Shown one piece after another: positions 24,146-35,912 of a stretch of 64,000 nt of DNA. Position 1 is the first letter of the stretch; every line of letters begins with the position of its first letter. The position numbers were made by a program, and so were the translations under genes. Source of the DNA: Dysidea avara (taxonomy: Eukaryota > Porifera > Demospongiae > Dictyoceratida > Dysideidae); assembly GCF_963678975.1 (NCBI RefSeq), contig NC_089272.1, positions 61,082,574-61,146,573 on the forward strand, written 5' to 3'. The notes under the pieces are model-generated. The model did not search any database and was not told where the DNA came from. It was given only the letters and a program-made list of their open reading frames with translations.

Positions 24146-24471
24146 TCTAATCCAAAACAGCCAAGCTGTAAAAAAAGAGTGCGGCCCTCAAAAAGGCTAT
24201 GGTGAAAAAAGATTTGAAATCCAAGGTGGCGGCCAAGAAATGGCTGTGATGGTAGGTTAATGATAAAAATTGTAATAACAACTGTTTAGGTGAATTTGGT
24301 GCCGCTTGGTCTTGGCACAAAATTCACCTGAATTGTCGTTATTAAATTTTTTACCATTAACCTACCATCACAGCCATTTCTTGGCCGCTATCTTGGATTT
24401 CACATCTTTTTTCACCATAGCCTTTTTGAGGGCTGCACTCTTTTTTTACAGCTTGGCTATTTTGGATTAGA
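24146..24471. repeat. 330-bp foldback palindrome at the end of Helitron-like copy 1
   Basis: The arms begin TCTAATCCAAAACAGC and end GCT(A/G)TTTTGGATTAGA. They run through 'gcggccctcaaaaaggctat' and its complement, with a short loop around 24305-24320 (ggtcttggcac). A homologous, larger palindrome sits at 54405-54769. Very long near-perfect stems would extrude as a hairpin. Confidence 0.9.
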
Positions 24472-24654
24472 TTGCACTTCTTTTCGTATTTGTATACCCC
24501 AAAGCCAGCCTATGGCCAGCTTTGGGGCTTCTTTAACCTATCTTTTTTTTCTTTTCCACAAGAAGAAGAAAAGATGAAGCAGATGAATACTTTAAATATT
24601 TCTGATTTTATCAATAAATGTACAAATTATATATATATAATACATATATTTATT

Positions 24655-25465
24655 ACAGAACTCTACATGGTGGTTTCTTTGTAACTGAACTCTCTACAAG
24701 GTGACTTCTTCTAGCTGACCTTTCTACAGGATGATTTGTTTGCAGCTGAACTCTCTACATGGTGGTTTCTTTGTAGCTGAACTCTGTACAAGGTAACTTC
24801 TTCTAGCTGATCCCTCTACAGGGCGATTTGTTTGTAGCTGAACTCTCTACATGGTGGTTTCTTTGTAGCTGAACTCTCTATAAGGTGACTTCTTCTAGCT
24901 GAACTACGTAGTTGAACTCCCTACAAGGTAACTTGTTCTAGCTGGTGTCTATATATACAGGCTCACCTGTTTGTAGAAATTCTTTGTAGCTGAACTCTCT
25001 ACAAGGTAACTTCTTCTAGCTGATCTCTGCACAGGGTGAATTGTTTGTAGCTGAACTCTCTACAAGGTAACTTCTTCTAGCTGATCTCTCTACAGGTGAT
25101 TTGTTTGTAGCTGAACTCTCTACAGGTGATTTGTTTGCAGCTGAACTCTATACATGATGGTTTCTTTGCTGAACTCTTTACAAGGCAACTTCTTCTAGCT
25201 GAACTCTCTACAGGGAGATTTGTTTGTAGCTGAACTCTCTATACATGTTGGTTTCTTTGTAGCTAAACTTTCTATAAGGTGACTTCTTTTAGCTGAACTA
25301 TCTCTTTCCGTAGTTGAACTCCCTACAATGTAACTTCTTCTAACTGATCTCTCTACAGGGTGATCATGAATTGTTTGTAGCTGAGCTCTCTACAGGGTGA
25401 TTTGTTTCTAGCTAATCTCTATATAGGTTACTTGTTTCTAGCTGATCTCTTGAATTCTCTTCAGG
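24655..25465. repeat. Higher-order satellite, short array (~0.8 kb)
   Basis: Tandem ~31-bp monomers of the form 'gtagctgaactctctacatg' + 'gtggtttcttt', 'tagctgaactctctacaagg' + 'taacttcttc' and 'tagctgatctctctacaggg' + 'tgatttgttt', often in trimer order. It is the same satellite, in inverted orientation, as 51230-53990. Confidence 0.93.
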
Positions 25466-25639
25466 GTGACTGCTCTATTAGGATGAGAGAGAGAAGAACC
25501 ATCAGTATTATTGATGACACAAACAATTACAATCAAATGTCCTTGGACACATGCTACCACAAAAATAGGGCATAAAAAGCCCCACAGGTGGGCATGGCAA
25601 GGAGCACAATTAACAAAAAAACAAAACACACACAATTAA
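25466..25639 (-). repeat. Short dispersed repeat 'CCTTGCCATGCCCAC', copy 2 (inverted)
   Basis: On the minus strand it starts near 25610 with 'gctccttgccatgcccacct' and ends at 25466 with 'taatagagcagtcaccctg', including the recurrent CTAATAGAGCAGTCA motif. It is adjacent to the satellite in Helitron-like copy 1 and absent from the same place in copy 2, so it is probably a separate insertion. Confidence 0.65.
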
Positions 25640-26185
25640 TAATGAAAAATGTCTTGCCAACATAATGTTCAAAAGTCTACACACCATTCTTGGCAGCTCT
25701 TCGCCATGCTCTATTAGAGTATCTCGATCTTGCACTTGCTACACCAAGTTGGATTTCGTGTTATAACTCCGTGGCTTTAAGTCTGATTCTTCTACACCAT
25801 TGAAGAGCCTTTCTTAGATGATTACTCCATCTGTACAGCGATTTTCAAAGCATTACTCCAAGCGGTTTATCTGGTAGGCATGGCAAGTAGTCGTTTTTTT
25901 TTATTAGCTAATCTCGATTGCGTAATTGTTCCTCTCTGTTGGCTTTTTCGTTGTAATTTCCTGGTTTTTAGCTCGATTTCTTTCAAACCACAAAAAGTTT
26001 GAAGTTCAATAATTAACCTATTCACCCACCGATAGGGACCCGTCGATTTCGCCAGCAAAAATTTTGGCATAATGGTTGGGTAAAAGCAAAGAGCAAAATG
26101 CTGGCATAATACGTGCAATTTTTGTGAAGTGGACATAAAAAGTGACACGTAGAACACACGTGAAAGTAGAACACACGTGACCAAA

Positions 26186-29100
26186 ATGGCGTCTGATTTT
26201 TCCCCTTCACAGCAAAGTGCTACTTCGCCATGTTGGACACAACTTAATGATGTTCTTCGGAACAGACTGGGTTGGCTTCACCATTCTGTGAGTTGTGACG
26301 ACTTGTCTCCAGTTGAGGCTGCAGAACAGTTTTCTAACTTTGTGAGTGACCTTTTACAAGAGTATGGCGTGATGAAACCTTCCTGTGGCAACGGCCGACA
26401 TCGCCCTCGCCAAATCGAGATAGCGGTACAGAACCTGTCTCTATTGAAGAACAACTCACGTAAGGACATGAATCGTTCTAAAGAATTTTTACATGTTGTA
26501 AGGGCGCACAATAAAGTACTAAAGTGCTATCGTTCCGACCAGAACCACAAGAATATGTGTAAGAATGAAAATGATTTCAGACATTACCCGTGGGAGTACG
26601 CCCGGAAAAAATTACAGCCAGCAGATAAGGTGACACCTCTGTTTGATTGTGACACAGCCTCTAATTTCTTTAAGCAAACTTACTCTGATGAGTCGTTGAG
26701 CTATGGCGACCATCTTCCCACTTGGGTTACGGATACAATTCCTGACTGATACTTCACTGTTTAACACTGGAAGTATTACTCCTTCATTGATCAAGTCCTG
26801 CCTTCGTCATTGTTCCATGAAATCAGCTCCTGGTCCTGATGGGCTTACTTATTACCATTTATTTCATTTACCATGCACCCATCACTTTTTGGCTACATTA
26901 TTTAATAAGATACTGAATGCTGGAACTGCTCCTGGAAGTTGGGGCCAGGCTCGTATTAAACTGATATATAAAACTGGAGATCGACATGACCCTTTAAACT
27001 TTTGTCCAATTGCCCTTACATCGGTGGTTGGGAAACTGTTTCACAAAATTCTTAGTAGGCGGTTAGAGTCATACTTGAAAGTAAATGGAGTTTTGGATAC
27101 TACCATACAGAAAGGATTTGTGTCAGGCATGCCGGGTGTATTTGAACACATTTACTCTTTATCAGCAATTATGCAAGATGCTCTGTCAAACAAAAAGCCT
27201 TTGATGGTAACTTTTATTGACCTCAAGAATGCTTTCGGCTCTGTTTCACACCATCTTATTTTTGACATGTTAAGGGCAGTCAAAGTACCTTCCTCCTTTT
27301 TCAATTATGTTTTTTCATTTTATTCACAGTTGTCAGTTACAATTACAAGTGATCACTGGGAAACAGCTGTGATACCATTTCAACGAGGAGTATTTCAAGG
27401 AGATACTCTTTCCCCTATGATATTTTTGTTGGTATTTAATCCACTTCTACAGTTGGCAGACTCTTTGAATAATCCATGTGGCTACACATTTCAACTTCCT
27501 GTGCCTAATTGTGATAGCCTACCACCTGTTGGTTCTTTTGTATACATTAAATGGTCCGAGAGTGGTGATGAAGAACCTGGTTGGTATAAAGCTCGTATTG
27601 ACAAGTATCTGTTTAATGGTTTCTGTAAACTTGTGTATAAGGAAGACATAGATACAATGGTATTTGAAGAAGTTGACCTCCACCAGGTGGACTGGAAACC
27701 TTGTGGTAAGAGGGCAAAGAGGTTTGTGCCTCTTACTAATAAACCTGCCACTGTTAAATCCAGTTGGAAATCTTCTCCAAAATTTGTCGATTCAATTGCC
27801 CATTCAGTGAAGGGTTATGCCGATGATGCTACCTTGATTTCCACCAATTTGGAAACCCATTCTTCTGTGCTCCAAGAGATTGACAAGAAAGCTGCAGACT
27901 TGGATCTAACACTTAAGCCTTCAAAGTGCGTTTCATTTCTATTTGATGGCTCTAAACATTTGTCACAGAGAATTCCGTTATCAGGTGGGACCACAAAATT
28001 GATTACTGAGGGTGGCACAAAATTTCTGGGAAAACTAATTGATGTGTCTTTGTCAGCTACCAAATCTATTGCAAACAAGAATATGACTTCTCGTCTATCT
28101 GGTTTACTAACAGCTACTGATTCTCTTCCTGTTAGGGGAGAGTATAAGCTCTGGATTTATAGGAATTACATCTTGTCACTGTTAAGATTCCATCTATGTG
28201 TTGATGCAATCACTAACCATACTATTAAACAACTCGAATCTATGGTCAGTCGTTATCTTAAGAAATGGTTACAACTTCCAAGGAATGCTACTCGGGTAAT
28301 CCTATACTATCCGGGAATTTGTTGCCCCAGTGTCAAGAGAGGCAAAACTTAGTTTGCTTTCATGTATCTGTGCATCATCTGATCCTCAGCTGCAGGAATT
28401 GGGCTTGCATCTCCATCTTGGTAATGATTTTCTGCAGTTCCAGAATCAAGATTATTCCATATTGTCGGCTGCCCAAAGCCAATTGTCCGGTATGCCATCA
28501 GCACAGTCTCTTTACAAGAGAGCTAAGGATGATTTGACTAGTAAAGTTACTTCTGACAGTGAAGCCCATCTCAATCAACTCACTGTGCAATACAAATTTT
28601 TGGATTCTGCTAGGTTAGAAACTAGCTGCAGAACATGGAATAAGTTAATGACTGGATTTCACCCTGGGCAACTTTCTTTCTTGTTGAGAGCATCCTCGGA
28701 CACTCTGCCTACTGCTGTTAACCTGCGTCGCTGGCACATACAGTGTGGTGCCAAGTGTACCCTTTGTGACTCTAACCGGCCAGCTACTGCTCATATTTTA
28801 GGTGGTTGCCCAGTAGCATTATCCCAACAAAGGTACACCTATAGACATAATCAAGTACTGTTCACTTTAATTTCTCAGTTAATTACTCTCTTTTCTGATT
28901 GCCAGATGGTCAGTGTCTATGCGGACCTGCAGGGACATCGTTTTAATGACTCTCCTGAAACCATCCCCTCCAATGTCTTAGTCACTCCTTACAGACCCGA
29001 TGTTGTCATCTATAACAGACACTCTGCATCGATGGGCATTATAGAGCTTACATGTCCATTGGACTCAATACATCATTTGGAGTCTGCACACAACCGCAAA

Positions 29101-29382
29101 CTTTATAAACCTGAGTATGTACAGCTTTTGGCTGAATTGGATCGTTTGAAGATTCCTCACTGCTACAGAACTGTGGAAGTCAGTGTTTTGGGCCATTTTC
29201 AACCTAGTTCTATTGCTGCAATTAAGGATGTGATAAATTTTACCCAGCAAGTATCCCTATTTTCCAAGGGAAGTGCTAGAAATCTTTTGTTCAAGATGGC
29301 CAGTGCCTCAATTTCTGCTTCACAGAGAATATTTTATGGTAGGAACTCTAAAGAATGGACAATCAACCCAGACTGTTTTTAA
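26186..29382 (+). pseudogene. RLE-type non-LTR retrotransposon ORF with Tudor-like insert in the RT; two frameshifts
   Basis: Three abutting frames: 26186-26748, then to 28352, then 28330-29382; frameshifts lie near 26740 and 28315. Order: an N-terminal region without recognised zinc fingers; RT with SAPGPDGLTYYHL, FCPIALTSVVGKLFHKIL, FIDLKNAFGSVSHHL (motif A), GVFQGDTLSPMIFLLVF (B) and KGYADDATLIS (C); a CCHC-like finger (CTLC...HILGGC); then a PD-(D/E)xK restriction-like endonuclease (RPDVVIYN, IIELTCPLD, K/Y-rich helix). Between motifs B and C about 110 extra residues include VGSFVYIKW, EPGWYKARIDKY and CKLVYKEDID, resembling a Tudor/SH3-like barrel. This domain order is typical of R2/R4/NeSL-group elements. 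All key residues are intact, so it is young but inactive as read. A 3' T-rich tract follows at about 29430. Confidence 0.85.
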
Positions 29383-29439
29383 TCTGTATATAATTTAAGC
29401 TGTAACTTTAGTTTTGTACTTAAATATAAATTTTTTTTT

Positions 29440-29605
29440 TCCTTGCCATGCCCACTGCTGTCCACTGTTGGTCAGACATGTGGTCGCATGTTGTCCGAGG
29501 ACACATAACACATAATATGTTTGTAATCATGCATGTTTTCTCATCAATTATTAGTGATGGTTCTCTCTCTTGCACAAAAGCTCAAGATACTCTAATAGAA
29601 CAGTC
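29440..29605 (+). repeat. Short dispersed repeat 'CCTTGCCATGCCCAC', copy 3
   Basis: Runs from 'ttccttgccatgcccactgc' through 'gtggtcgcatgttgtccgag' and 'gatggttctctctcttgcac' to 'aagatactctaatagaacag'. It directly follows the RLE retrotransposon 3' end. Two further TACTCTAATAGAACAGTC-type motifs lie at 29668 and 29751. Confidence 0.7.
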
Positions 29606-30180
29606 AGACACGCTAAAATATCGACAATGCATAGCTAATTGTTACAAGAACAACAAGTGACAATCGAGATACCCTAATAAAACAGTCGCACATGTTAAGC
29701 AATATTAGCTGGCTTCTTGCTTTACATGTTAGAAGTAATTTCTGATCGAGATACTCTAATAGAACAGTCACTTTAAGGCGAAACTGTAGCTTTGCACTTG
29801 GAAATATTCAATTAACAAAGATCAGTGCTGAGCAAAATTATAATTCTTAAGCAAAATATGGAGCATAATAGGTGAAAAATAAAAGAATTGCTGGAAATAG
29901 GTAGGAAAAAAAGCAAAATAGACTGGTCCCTACCCACCGATTTTCAGCTTCTTCCCGTAAGCGGTTTCAGTACCCTGTAGGCGTGACAACATATTGGTGT
30001 TATTTTTCGTGAATAATCGCTACTAACTCTTTGCCTGTTTATCGTATTCCAGCCAAAAGTGGTACCACGATGCTCCTATATACCCCCCCCCCCCCTTCTG
30101 GGTGCCAAATTTCAAGGCAATCGGATATGGCGTTAGCGTTTTATAGCAGTTTTTGCAAGTGTGCGAAAAGAGGAAGAAAA

Positions 30181-31430
30181 AGAGCGTTTTTACGAACGCT
30201 GCCAGAATTTCTGACTATCTTCAACCTCTTGAAACAACTATTTTTACAGAATTTATTCCTGCTGTTACTGGAAAATTTGTCAGTGATTTAGACCGAGAGT
30301 TGTTTTCTCTTCCAGCACGAATGGGAGGCCTGGGTCTGTAACCCTTCTGCTAATGCTAACTTTGAATTTGATTCTTCCATTCAAGTTACCTCATCTTTAA
30401 CCAAGGAGATCATTGAACAACAGACTTGCTTTAGGATGTCAGTGGTTAGTGCCCAGCGTCAAGCTAAGCTGATGTTATAGCTTTGAGACATCGGCAGCTG
30501 GTTTGTAAGCAATCGGAACTCACACCACAGTTGCCAGCTAGTTTACGTCGTATTGTTTCTTTATCTAGTGAGAAAGGTGCCTCATCATGGTTATCAGTGC
30601 TTCCTATTGAAGAACGTGGTTTTGCACTCCATAAAGGTGCATTTAGGGATGCACTGTGTCTACGATATGGTTGGTTGCCCAATGGTCTACCTGCTAAGTG
30701 TGTCTGTGGTCATGGCTTTACTGTTGATCATGCAATGAATTGTGCTACAGGTGGTTTCCCTACTCTACGTCATAATGAACTTAGGGACTTCACTGCTGCT
30801 GCTCTGTCTGAAGTATGTCATAATGTGGCCATTGAACCAGTGCTGCAACCCCTGTCTGGTGAGTCCTTTCGCTATGCCACAGCTAATGTGGAGGATGAGG
30901 CACGTTTAGATGTAAGTGCACATGGTTTTTGGGGAAGTCGTCATCAGAAGGCTTTCTTTGATGTTAGAATTTTCAATCCAACTGCTCCCAGTTATCGAAA
31001 CACAGCGGTTTCTTCCTTGTACAGAAGGTTTGAAAGAGATAAACAAAGGATGTATGAACAGAGAATAAGAGATGTTGAAATGGGCTCATTCACTCCATTG
31101 GTTTTCTCCACTTTTGGAGGAATGGGTAGTGCAGCTACAGTTGCTTATAAGCGTCTAGCTTCTATGCTATCTACTCAACGGGGCCAATCTTACAGCAGTG
31201 TTGTATCATGGATTAGATGTTCCACCAGCTTCTCTTTGCTCAGGTCAGCAGTGACCTGCTTGCGTGGAGCAAGGTCACACCGTGGCAGCCCTGTGACTAT
31301 TGGAGCACTTGACCTTGCTATTTCGGAAGGCCAAGTGTTGCCATCTCATTGATTTTTTGAGTTTACAGTCTTTTTGTCCAGCACTTTTACCATCTGGTGC
31401 TGGGAGTGGTGGTAAGGGGTGCAGGCACCC
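30181..31430 (+). pseudogene. 5'-truncated RLE-type retrotransposon fragment 2
   Basis: Inserted in the purine-rich 'gaggaagaaaaa' stretch of the Helitron-like element; the uninterrupted sequence is at about 50620-50650 on the opposite strand. Coding remains: LFSLPARMGGLGL (30300-30340); after indels, the main frame 30483-31352. That frame has CVCGHGFTVDHAMNCATGG (a Cys/His finger), DEARLDVSAHGFW with KAFFDVRIFNPTAPS (likely the PD-(D/E)xK endonuclease) and GSFTPLVFSTFGGMG. It ends SEGQVLPSH. The RT itself is missing apart from its end. Frameshifts near 30340 and 30470 kill it. An A-rich tail lies at 31422-31433. The C-terminal type matches fragment 3 at 35.9 kb, not the 26-29 kb element. Confidence 0.82.
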
Positions 31431-31627
31431 CGGGAAAAAAAAACCCGAAGAAACTAAGCCAATTTTTGAAGTCGCATATCTCGGGAACGCTTGAAGCGAT
31501 TTCGCTCAAATTTGGTATTTGGAGTACTGAAGTTGGAGAGAGTGTCCACAGCAAAAATCGTCCTGTTTCTCATCAAGGTAGCACAGAGCTACGGAGGTGC
31601 GAAAGTAGCGTTTTCGTTCTTCCTGTC

Positions 31628-31880
31628 AATACCAATCAGTACAGTAATTCATTCTTCCCTAGATCAATTAGACTGTGGAATTCACTCCCACCTGACCTAA
31701 TCCAACAACAATCATTACAAATTTTTAAGTACCAACTGAAATTATTATTACTTTCCCCTACCAATCAGTAATCCCATAATCAATCATATTGTAAAACATT
31801 TTGTATGCATGTTTCATATGTGCGTTAATCCTCAAACTGAGGCTGCACATTTTTGGAAAATAAATAAATAAATAAATAAT
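31628..31880 (+). mobile_element. LINE 3' end with (AAAT)n tail
   Basis: A short coding end (NSFFPRSIRLWNSLPPDLI, stop at about 31770) typical of the C-terminus of CR1/Jockey-group LINEs is followed by a 3' UTR and an 'aataaataaataaataaat' tail. It interrupts the Helitron-like element right after 'cctgtcaata'; that element resumes at 36645 'tatactcacggg'. The next insertion, ISL2EU, sits in its tail. Confidence 0.75.
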
Positions 31881-31972
31881 AGAGTTATTTCATCGCGTGA
31901 GCATTATCACGTGATTAAGTCAGGTTGCCCCCGCGTCCGCCATTACTGTGTACAGGTGTTCTGTGAATCTGC

Positions 31973-33900
31973 TATGTCGACTTCTTCGTCACTGACAATG
32001 GTGCCTCAAATGTCTTCGTATTTCGAAGGATTGCTCGAAGAAGACAAGAGACGTTATAAATCGAAGATTGAGTTAATTAATGGGAATGATCCATTCGGGA
32101 AGATTGTTGGTGGGGAGCCATTTCGTGGAGTTGTGCCGGTCGACTCGTGTGATTTGGTGTCTTATCTGGTACTCAAGACTAGTTATATGACATCCGAGCA
32201 ATTTAAACTGAGCACGTAAAGGCCTGGAAGCATACAACCAATTCGTGTCTGGTTGGATTAAAGACGTCTACGATGGAGATAGCTGGTAAATATCTCACTA
32301 CTGGCAGAGTAAGTTTCTGTGCTATGCATTTATAGGCTCTATAAGTTGATGTATAATGCTTGTAGGTCTGTCACTCACAAAGGATGAATGAGAAGCCTCT
32401 GAGTTGCTGGATTATTTTGAAATTATCTGAGGAAGTTTGTTGTGCCCACTGTGACTGCATGGCTGGACTGGGAGAAGCATGCAGTCATATTGCAGCCATT
32501 CTTTATTATTTGGAGGCATTAGCCAGAATGGAAGACACGAGAACATGCACGCAGGAAGAATGCCAGTGGATAATTCCATCATATTTAAAAAATGTTGAGT
32601 ACCTTCCAATTAAGGAAATAGATTTTACGTCAGCCAAAGGAAAGAAGAGAAAGCTCGATGAAATGAGTGATGGCAATAATAATGAACAACCTGTTCCAAA
32701 GGTGGCACCACGAGGAAAGAGGTCTACTGAGACTGAACTGGCATTACTCTTTGGTGAGTTGAGTTGTGGAGGAACAAGGCCAGGTGTTCTGTCTTTAACA
32801 TCAGATCATTGTGCTGCATATGTACCTAAGCTGATGTGCGATGGTTTTCCTCAACCTTTAACGTCATTAAAACAACCACAATATGTACAGATGAACTATT
32901 TGGAATTGTTAGCACAGTATGACTCTGTTACTTTGGATATCAGTGGAGAGATGGCAGCAAAGGTTGAACAAGCTACACGATCTCAAAGCAGTTCCAAGCT
33001 ATGGTTCAAATATAGGGCAGGCCGCATTACAGCATCACGGATGAAAGCTGTTTGTCGGACGAATCCTGGAAACCCGGCTCAGTCACTAATCAAAACCATT
33101 TGTTATCCAGAGGCTTTTAGTTTTACATGTCCTGCTACTAAATGGGGCTGCAAGCATGAGAAAGATGCAAGAGATATGTATCTAAGTGCAAGTAAGGTAA
33201 AGCACAGTGAGTTATCTGTGACAGACAGTGGCTTAGTGATAAATCCAAAATGGCCACATATTGGTGCATCACCAGATGGTATTATTAATTGCAGTTGCCA
33301 TGGAAAGGGTGTTCTAGAAATCAAGTGCCCTTATTGCCATCGAGGAACAGATATACAAAGTGCATCTGACGACCGTAAATTCTGTTTGAAAAAGGTTAAT
33401 GGGAAGCTATTTCTGGACCACACCCATACCTACTATTATCAAGTACAATGCCAGCTTCATGTTTGTGATGTTTCTTATGCTGATTTTTGTGTGTGCACAT
33501 TTGCAATGGACGATGACCAAGGAGCAGGCATGCACATTGAGCGAATTTGTAAGGATACCAGTGTCTGGAATGAGTGCAAAGTGGCATCAGAACAGTTTTT
33601 CAAGACCTGTCTGCTACCAGAATTAATGGGTAACTGGTACACCAGGTCCACTGTCACCACTTCTAATGATACGACCATTACTACAGATTCAGCTTCTGGC
33701 ACTTCATCGGATAACAGTGCTAGTGTGGTGCTGATTCAGGCTTTACTAATCAGCTGACGTATTGTTACTGCCATCGACCTGAAGAAGGCACGATGATTGC
33801 TTGTGATAACCATGATTGTCCCATTGAATGGTTTCACACTTCTTGTCTCCAATTAACTAAACTACCAAAAGGTAAAGCTAAGTGGTACTGTCCTGACTGA
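31973..33900 (+). pseudogene. SWIM zinc finger / YqaJ nuclease / PHD protein of the ISL2EU element
   Basis: First segment from ATG 31973 (MSTSSSLTMVPQMSSYFEGL) to about 32216, then GLEAYNQFVSGWIKDVYDG in another frame, then GKYLTTGR. A 57-bp intron at 32309-32365 (GTAAGT...TGTAG) leads in frame to VCHSQRMNEKPLSCW. The main frame runs to 33757: SWIM finger (CAHCDCMAGLGEACSHIAA), basic NLS-like KGKKRKLDE, then a YqaJ/lambda-exonuclease-like PD-(D/E)xK domain (LWFKYRAGRITASR, GASPDGIINC, VLEIKCPY, YYYQVQCQLHVC). After a frameshift near 33745, a C-terminal PHD finger reads YCYCHRPEEG to KAKWYCPD with stop at 33898-33900. At least three frameshifts make the copy non-functional as read. The role of the partner protein in transposition is unknown. 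Confidence 0.82.
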
Positions 33901-34116
33901 CGGATCTTACCAAGGTTCTTGAGGAAAAAAGCCAAGAAGTAGATTACCGCTGTATCACCAATTTGTATCACTATTGTATTCTAACCAATCACCATTATTG
34001 TATTCTAAATCTTATGTACAATAAAATTAATGAATCAATGACATACGTAGAATATTGCAATGAAATACTGTCAATATGCTAAATTTCAAATTGATGGAAT
34101 ATAATGTTAGTAATAA

Positions 34117-35749
34117 CTAGTCAAAAGGTACGACAGAATCACAACAGTTAGTCAGAGCACAGCATATACGGATCATTCTATCAATAGGTGGACAGTCATC
34201 CTCTTCCCTAGTTGCCACAAATTGTATGGGCAAAGTACTCTGTAATATTGTAAATTTTTGCCGTACTAAACCAATGACCCTCTCTACATGTATTCTAACA
34301 TTGGCAATTGACCTTGTCTCCTCCACTTCTAATGGAGACAGCTGACTTTTACCTTTAGTAAATGCAGGTATATGCAGTTTATCCTGCATTAAGCCAACAG
34401 ATTCTGCTATATCAAAGCCTCTGTCGGCAAGGATGATGTCTCCAGGTAAAAGTTTCTTTAAAATCCCACAATGCTCTGTTATATGTTTATCACTAGCACG
34501 GCCTCCCCATGCATCTGACACAAAAGCCACTGTACCTTGAGGTGTTATACCAATCAGTACCTTTGCAGTATTTCTGTGTTTATAATTCGACCACGTGGAA
34601 GCTCTTGCTTTCAAATTGGATGGTCTATCTATAAAAACTTCAAAGCAGTCAATGATAACTGCAACCTAATTCTGAAGCTTTCTTGGAAACAAATCGGCAC
34701 GGTTTTTTGTAAGTTCTCTTGATCTGGCCAAATAATCAGGTCTTGGAGTCTAATATCCATCTGCACTAACCACCTTGAAATAATTCTTGATATAGTAGCC
34801 TTGGATACACCAAACTGATAAGCTAGACCCTGTAGAGGAGTATTTGACCTAAGCTTTTGCAAGGTGCACATAAACTCCTGGAAAGGGGTCAGCTTGTTGA
34901 TCCCTTCAAATGGCATTGTTTTCAGTATATGCTTAAAAATCGCTTTTAACACCTTTACATTGGGAAGTCCAGTGTAATACAGCACAAATTCATCATCCGT
35001 CACTGACTCCTCACAAAAGGGAGGTAGGTGTTCCTTTAGTTTTGTTGATAGTTCATCGATAGTTACATGGCAAGATTTCAGCTCATCTTTTAAGGCTTTG
35101 ATTTCTTCTGAGCATTCACACTTTCCTTCAGCTCGATGTAAGATCTCTAGCTCAAAAGCTTCTTGAGACACTCTCCTTAAATCTTCATTTACAAAGTCAG
35201 AATAAAATGGTCCATAACATTCACAATAGATGATTCAATAGTAGTAACTTCATCAATAGTTTGTTGGACAATCTCCTGCATCAACCCACTAACCACTAAA
35301 TCTATCTCTGATGAACAAATGACTTCCATCTATTGGCTAACAATCCTGTTATTTTCTTCCCTTGCTCGTTGTTCAGCAGCTCTTCTTTTAGTACGTTCAT
35401 ATCTGGCATTGTTACCTGCCAACTGCTGGTTTGACTGCTGTTGCTTTGAGTGGCCTAGATTGATGGAAGGGAGCCAATCTAGGCTCGTCACATCATAAAG
35501 CTTTGCTGGCTTGCCCGATTGAAAGTGTCTTGAACAAACTCTATAATCCGTCTTCGAATCGCTTTCAAGCATCTCTACTGTTAAATCTTCCCTAGAAATG
35601 GCAGCAAGAAAACCGTCTCTTCTCTTTGTAGACAACTCCCGATCACGTTCATCATTAGTGTGAGTTATTACAGATGGTATCTTGTAGTAGGATACGTGCT
35701 TATCTCGTTCTGAACGATTATTGCAGCCAAAAATCGCACACAGCACCAT
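34117..35749 (-). pseudogene. THAP-domain DDE transposase of the ISL2EU element
   Basis: Starts at ATG 35749. The N-terminal THAP zinc finger shows CAIFGCNN, then CSRHF and the DWLPS block. A basic coiled region follows, then an HTH block (LTPFQEFMCTLQKLRSNTPL, GVSKATISRIISRW) and the DDE_Tnp_4 catalytic domain. The acidic residues are visible in [15 protein letters not shown] (first D), ILADRGFD (second D) and [11 protein letters not shown] (E). Lesions: TAG at 35330-35332 just after NRIVSQ, a frame change near 35225, and another near 34670 before the first catalytic Asp. It converges on the YqaJ gene. A retro-insertion begins within 6 bp upstream of the ATG, which would have destroyed its promoter. 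Confidence 0.85.
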
Positions 35750-35752
35750 TTC

Positions 35753-35912
35753 AAATAGTTCAGCTGTTAATAATATGTAATATGTAACGAGTTACATTTA
35801 AAAGTAACTGTCCCAACACTGCATGTTTTAATTCACACCGTACATCTTCATAACGATAGCAAAATGACTATACTTCAAGCATGTAAAGAAAAACTAATAA
35901 ATTATTATACAA
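35753..35912 (+). repeat. 160-bp exact copy of downstream flank (36740-36899)
   Basis: These 160 bases are identical by eye to 36740-36899 in the same orientation, 987 bp away. The left copy forms the 5' part of the retro-insertion 35755-36550. The right copy lies outside the ISL2EU right end (36643) and outside the Helitron-like start (36698). It contains a 'gtaacgagttac...cccaacactg' transposon end. Confidence 0.92.

Larger units (their letters stand above)
26033..29932. mobile_element. hAT-like element with 8-bp target duplication, carrying an RLE retrotransposon
   Basis: Starts TAGGGACCCGTCGATTTCGC and ends GACTGGTCCCTA (TIR TAGGGACC/GGTCCCTA). The exact 8-bp repeat CCCACCGA flanks it (26025-26032 and 29933-29940). 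The uninterrupted target is visible in copy 2 of the host element near 50865. TAGGG termini and an 8-bp duplication are hAT hallmarks. No hAT transposase is seen; almost all of the 3.9 kb is the retrotransposon at 26186-29382 plus short repeats (29440-29780), so these probably inserted into a small hAT MITE. Confidence 0.82.
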
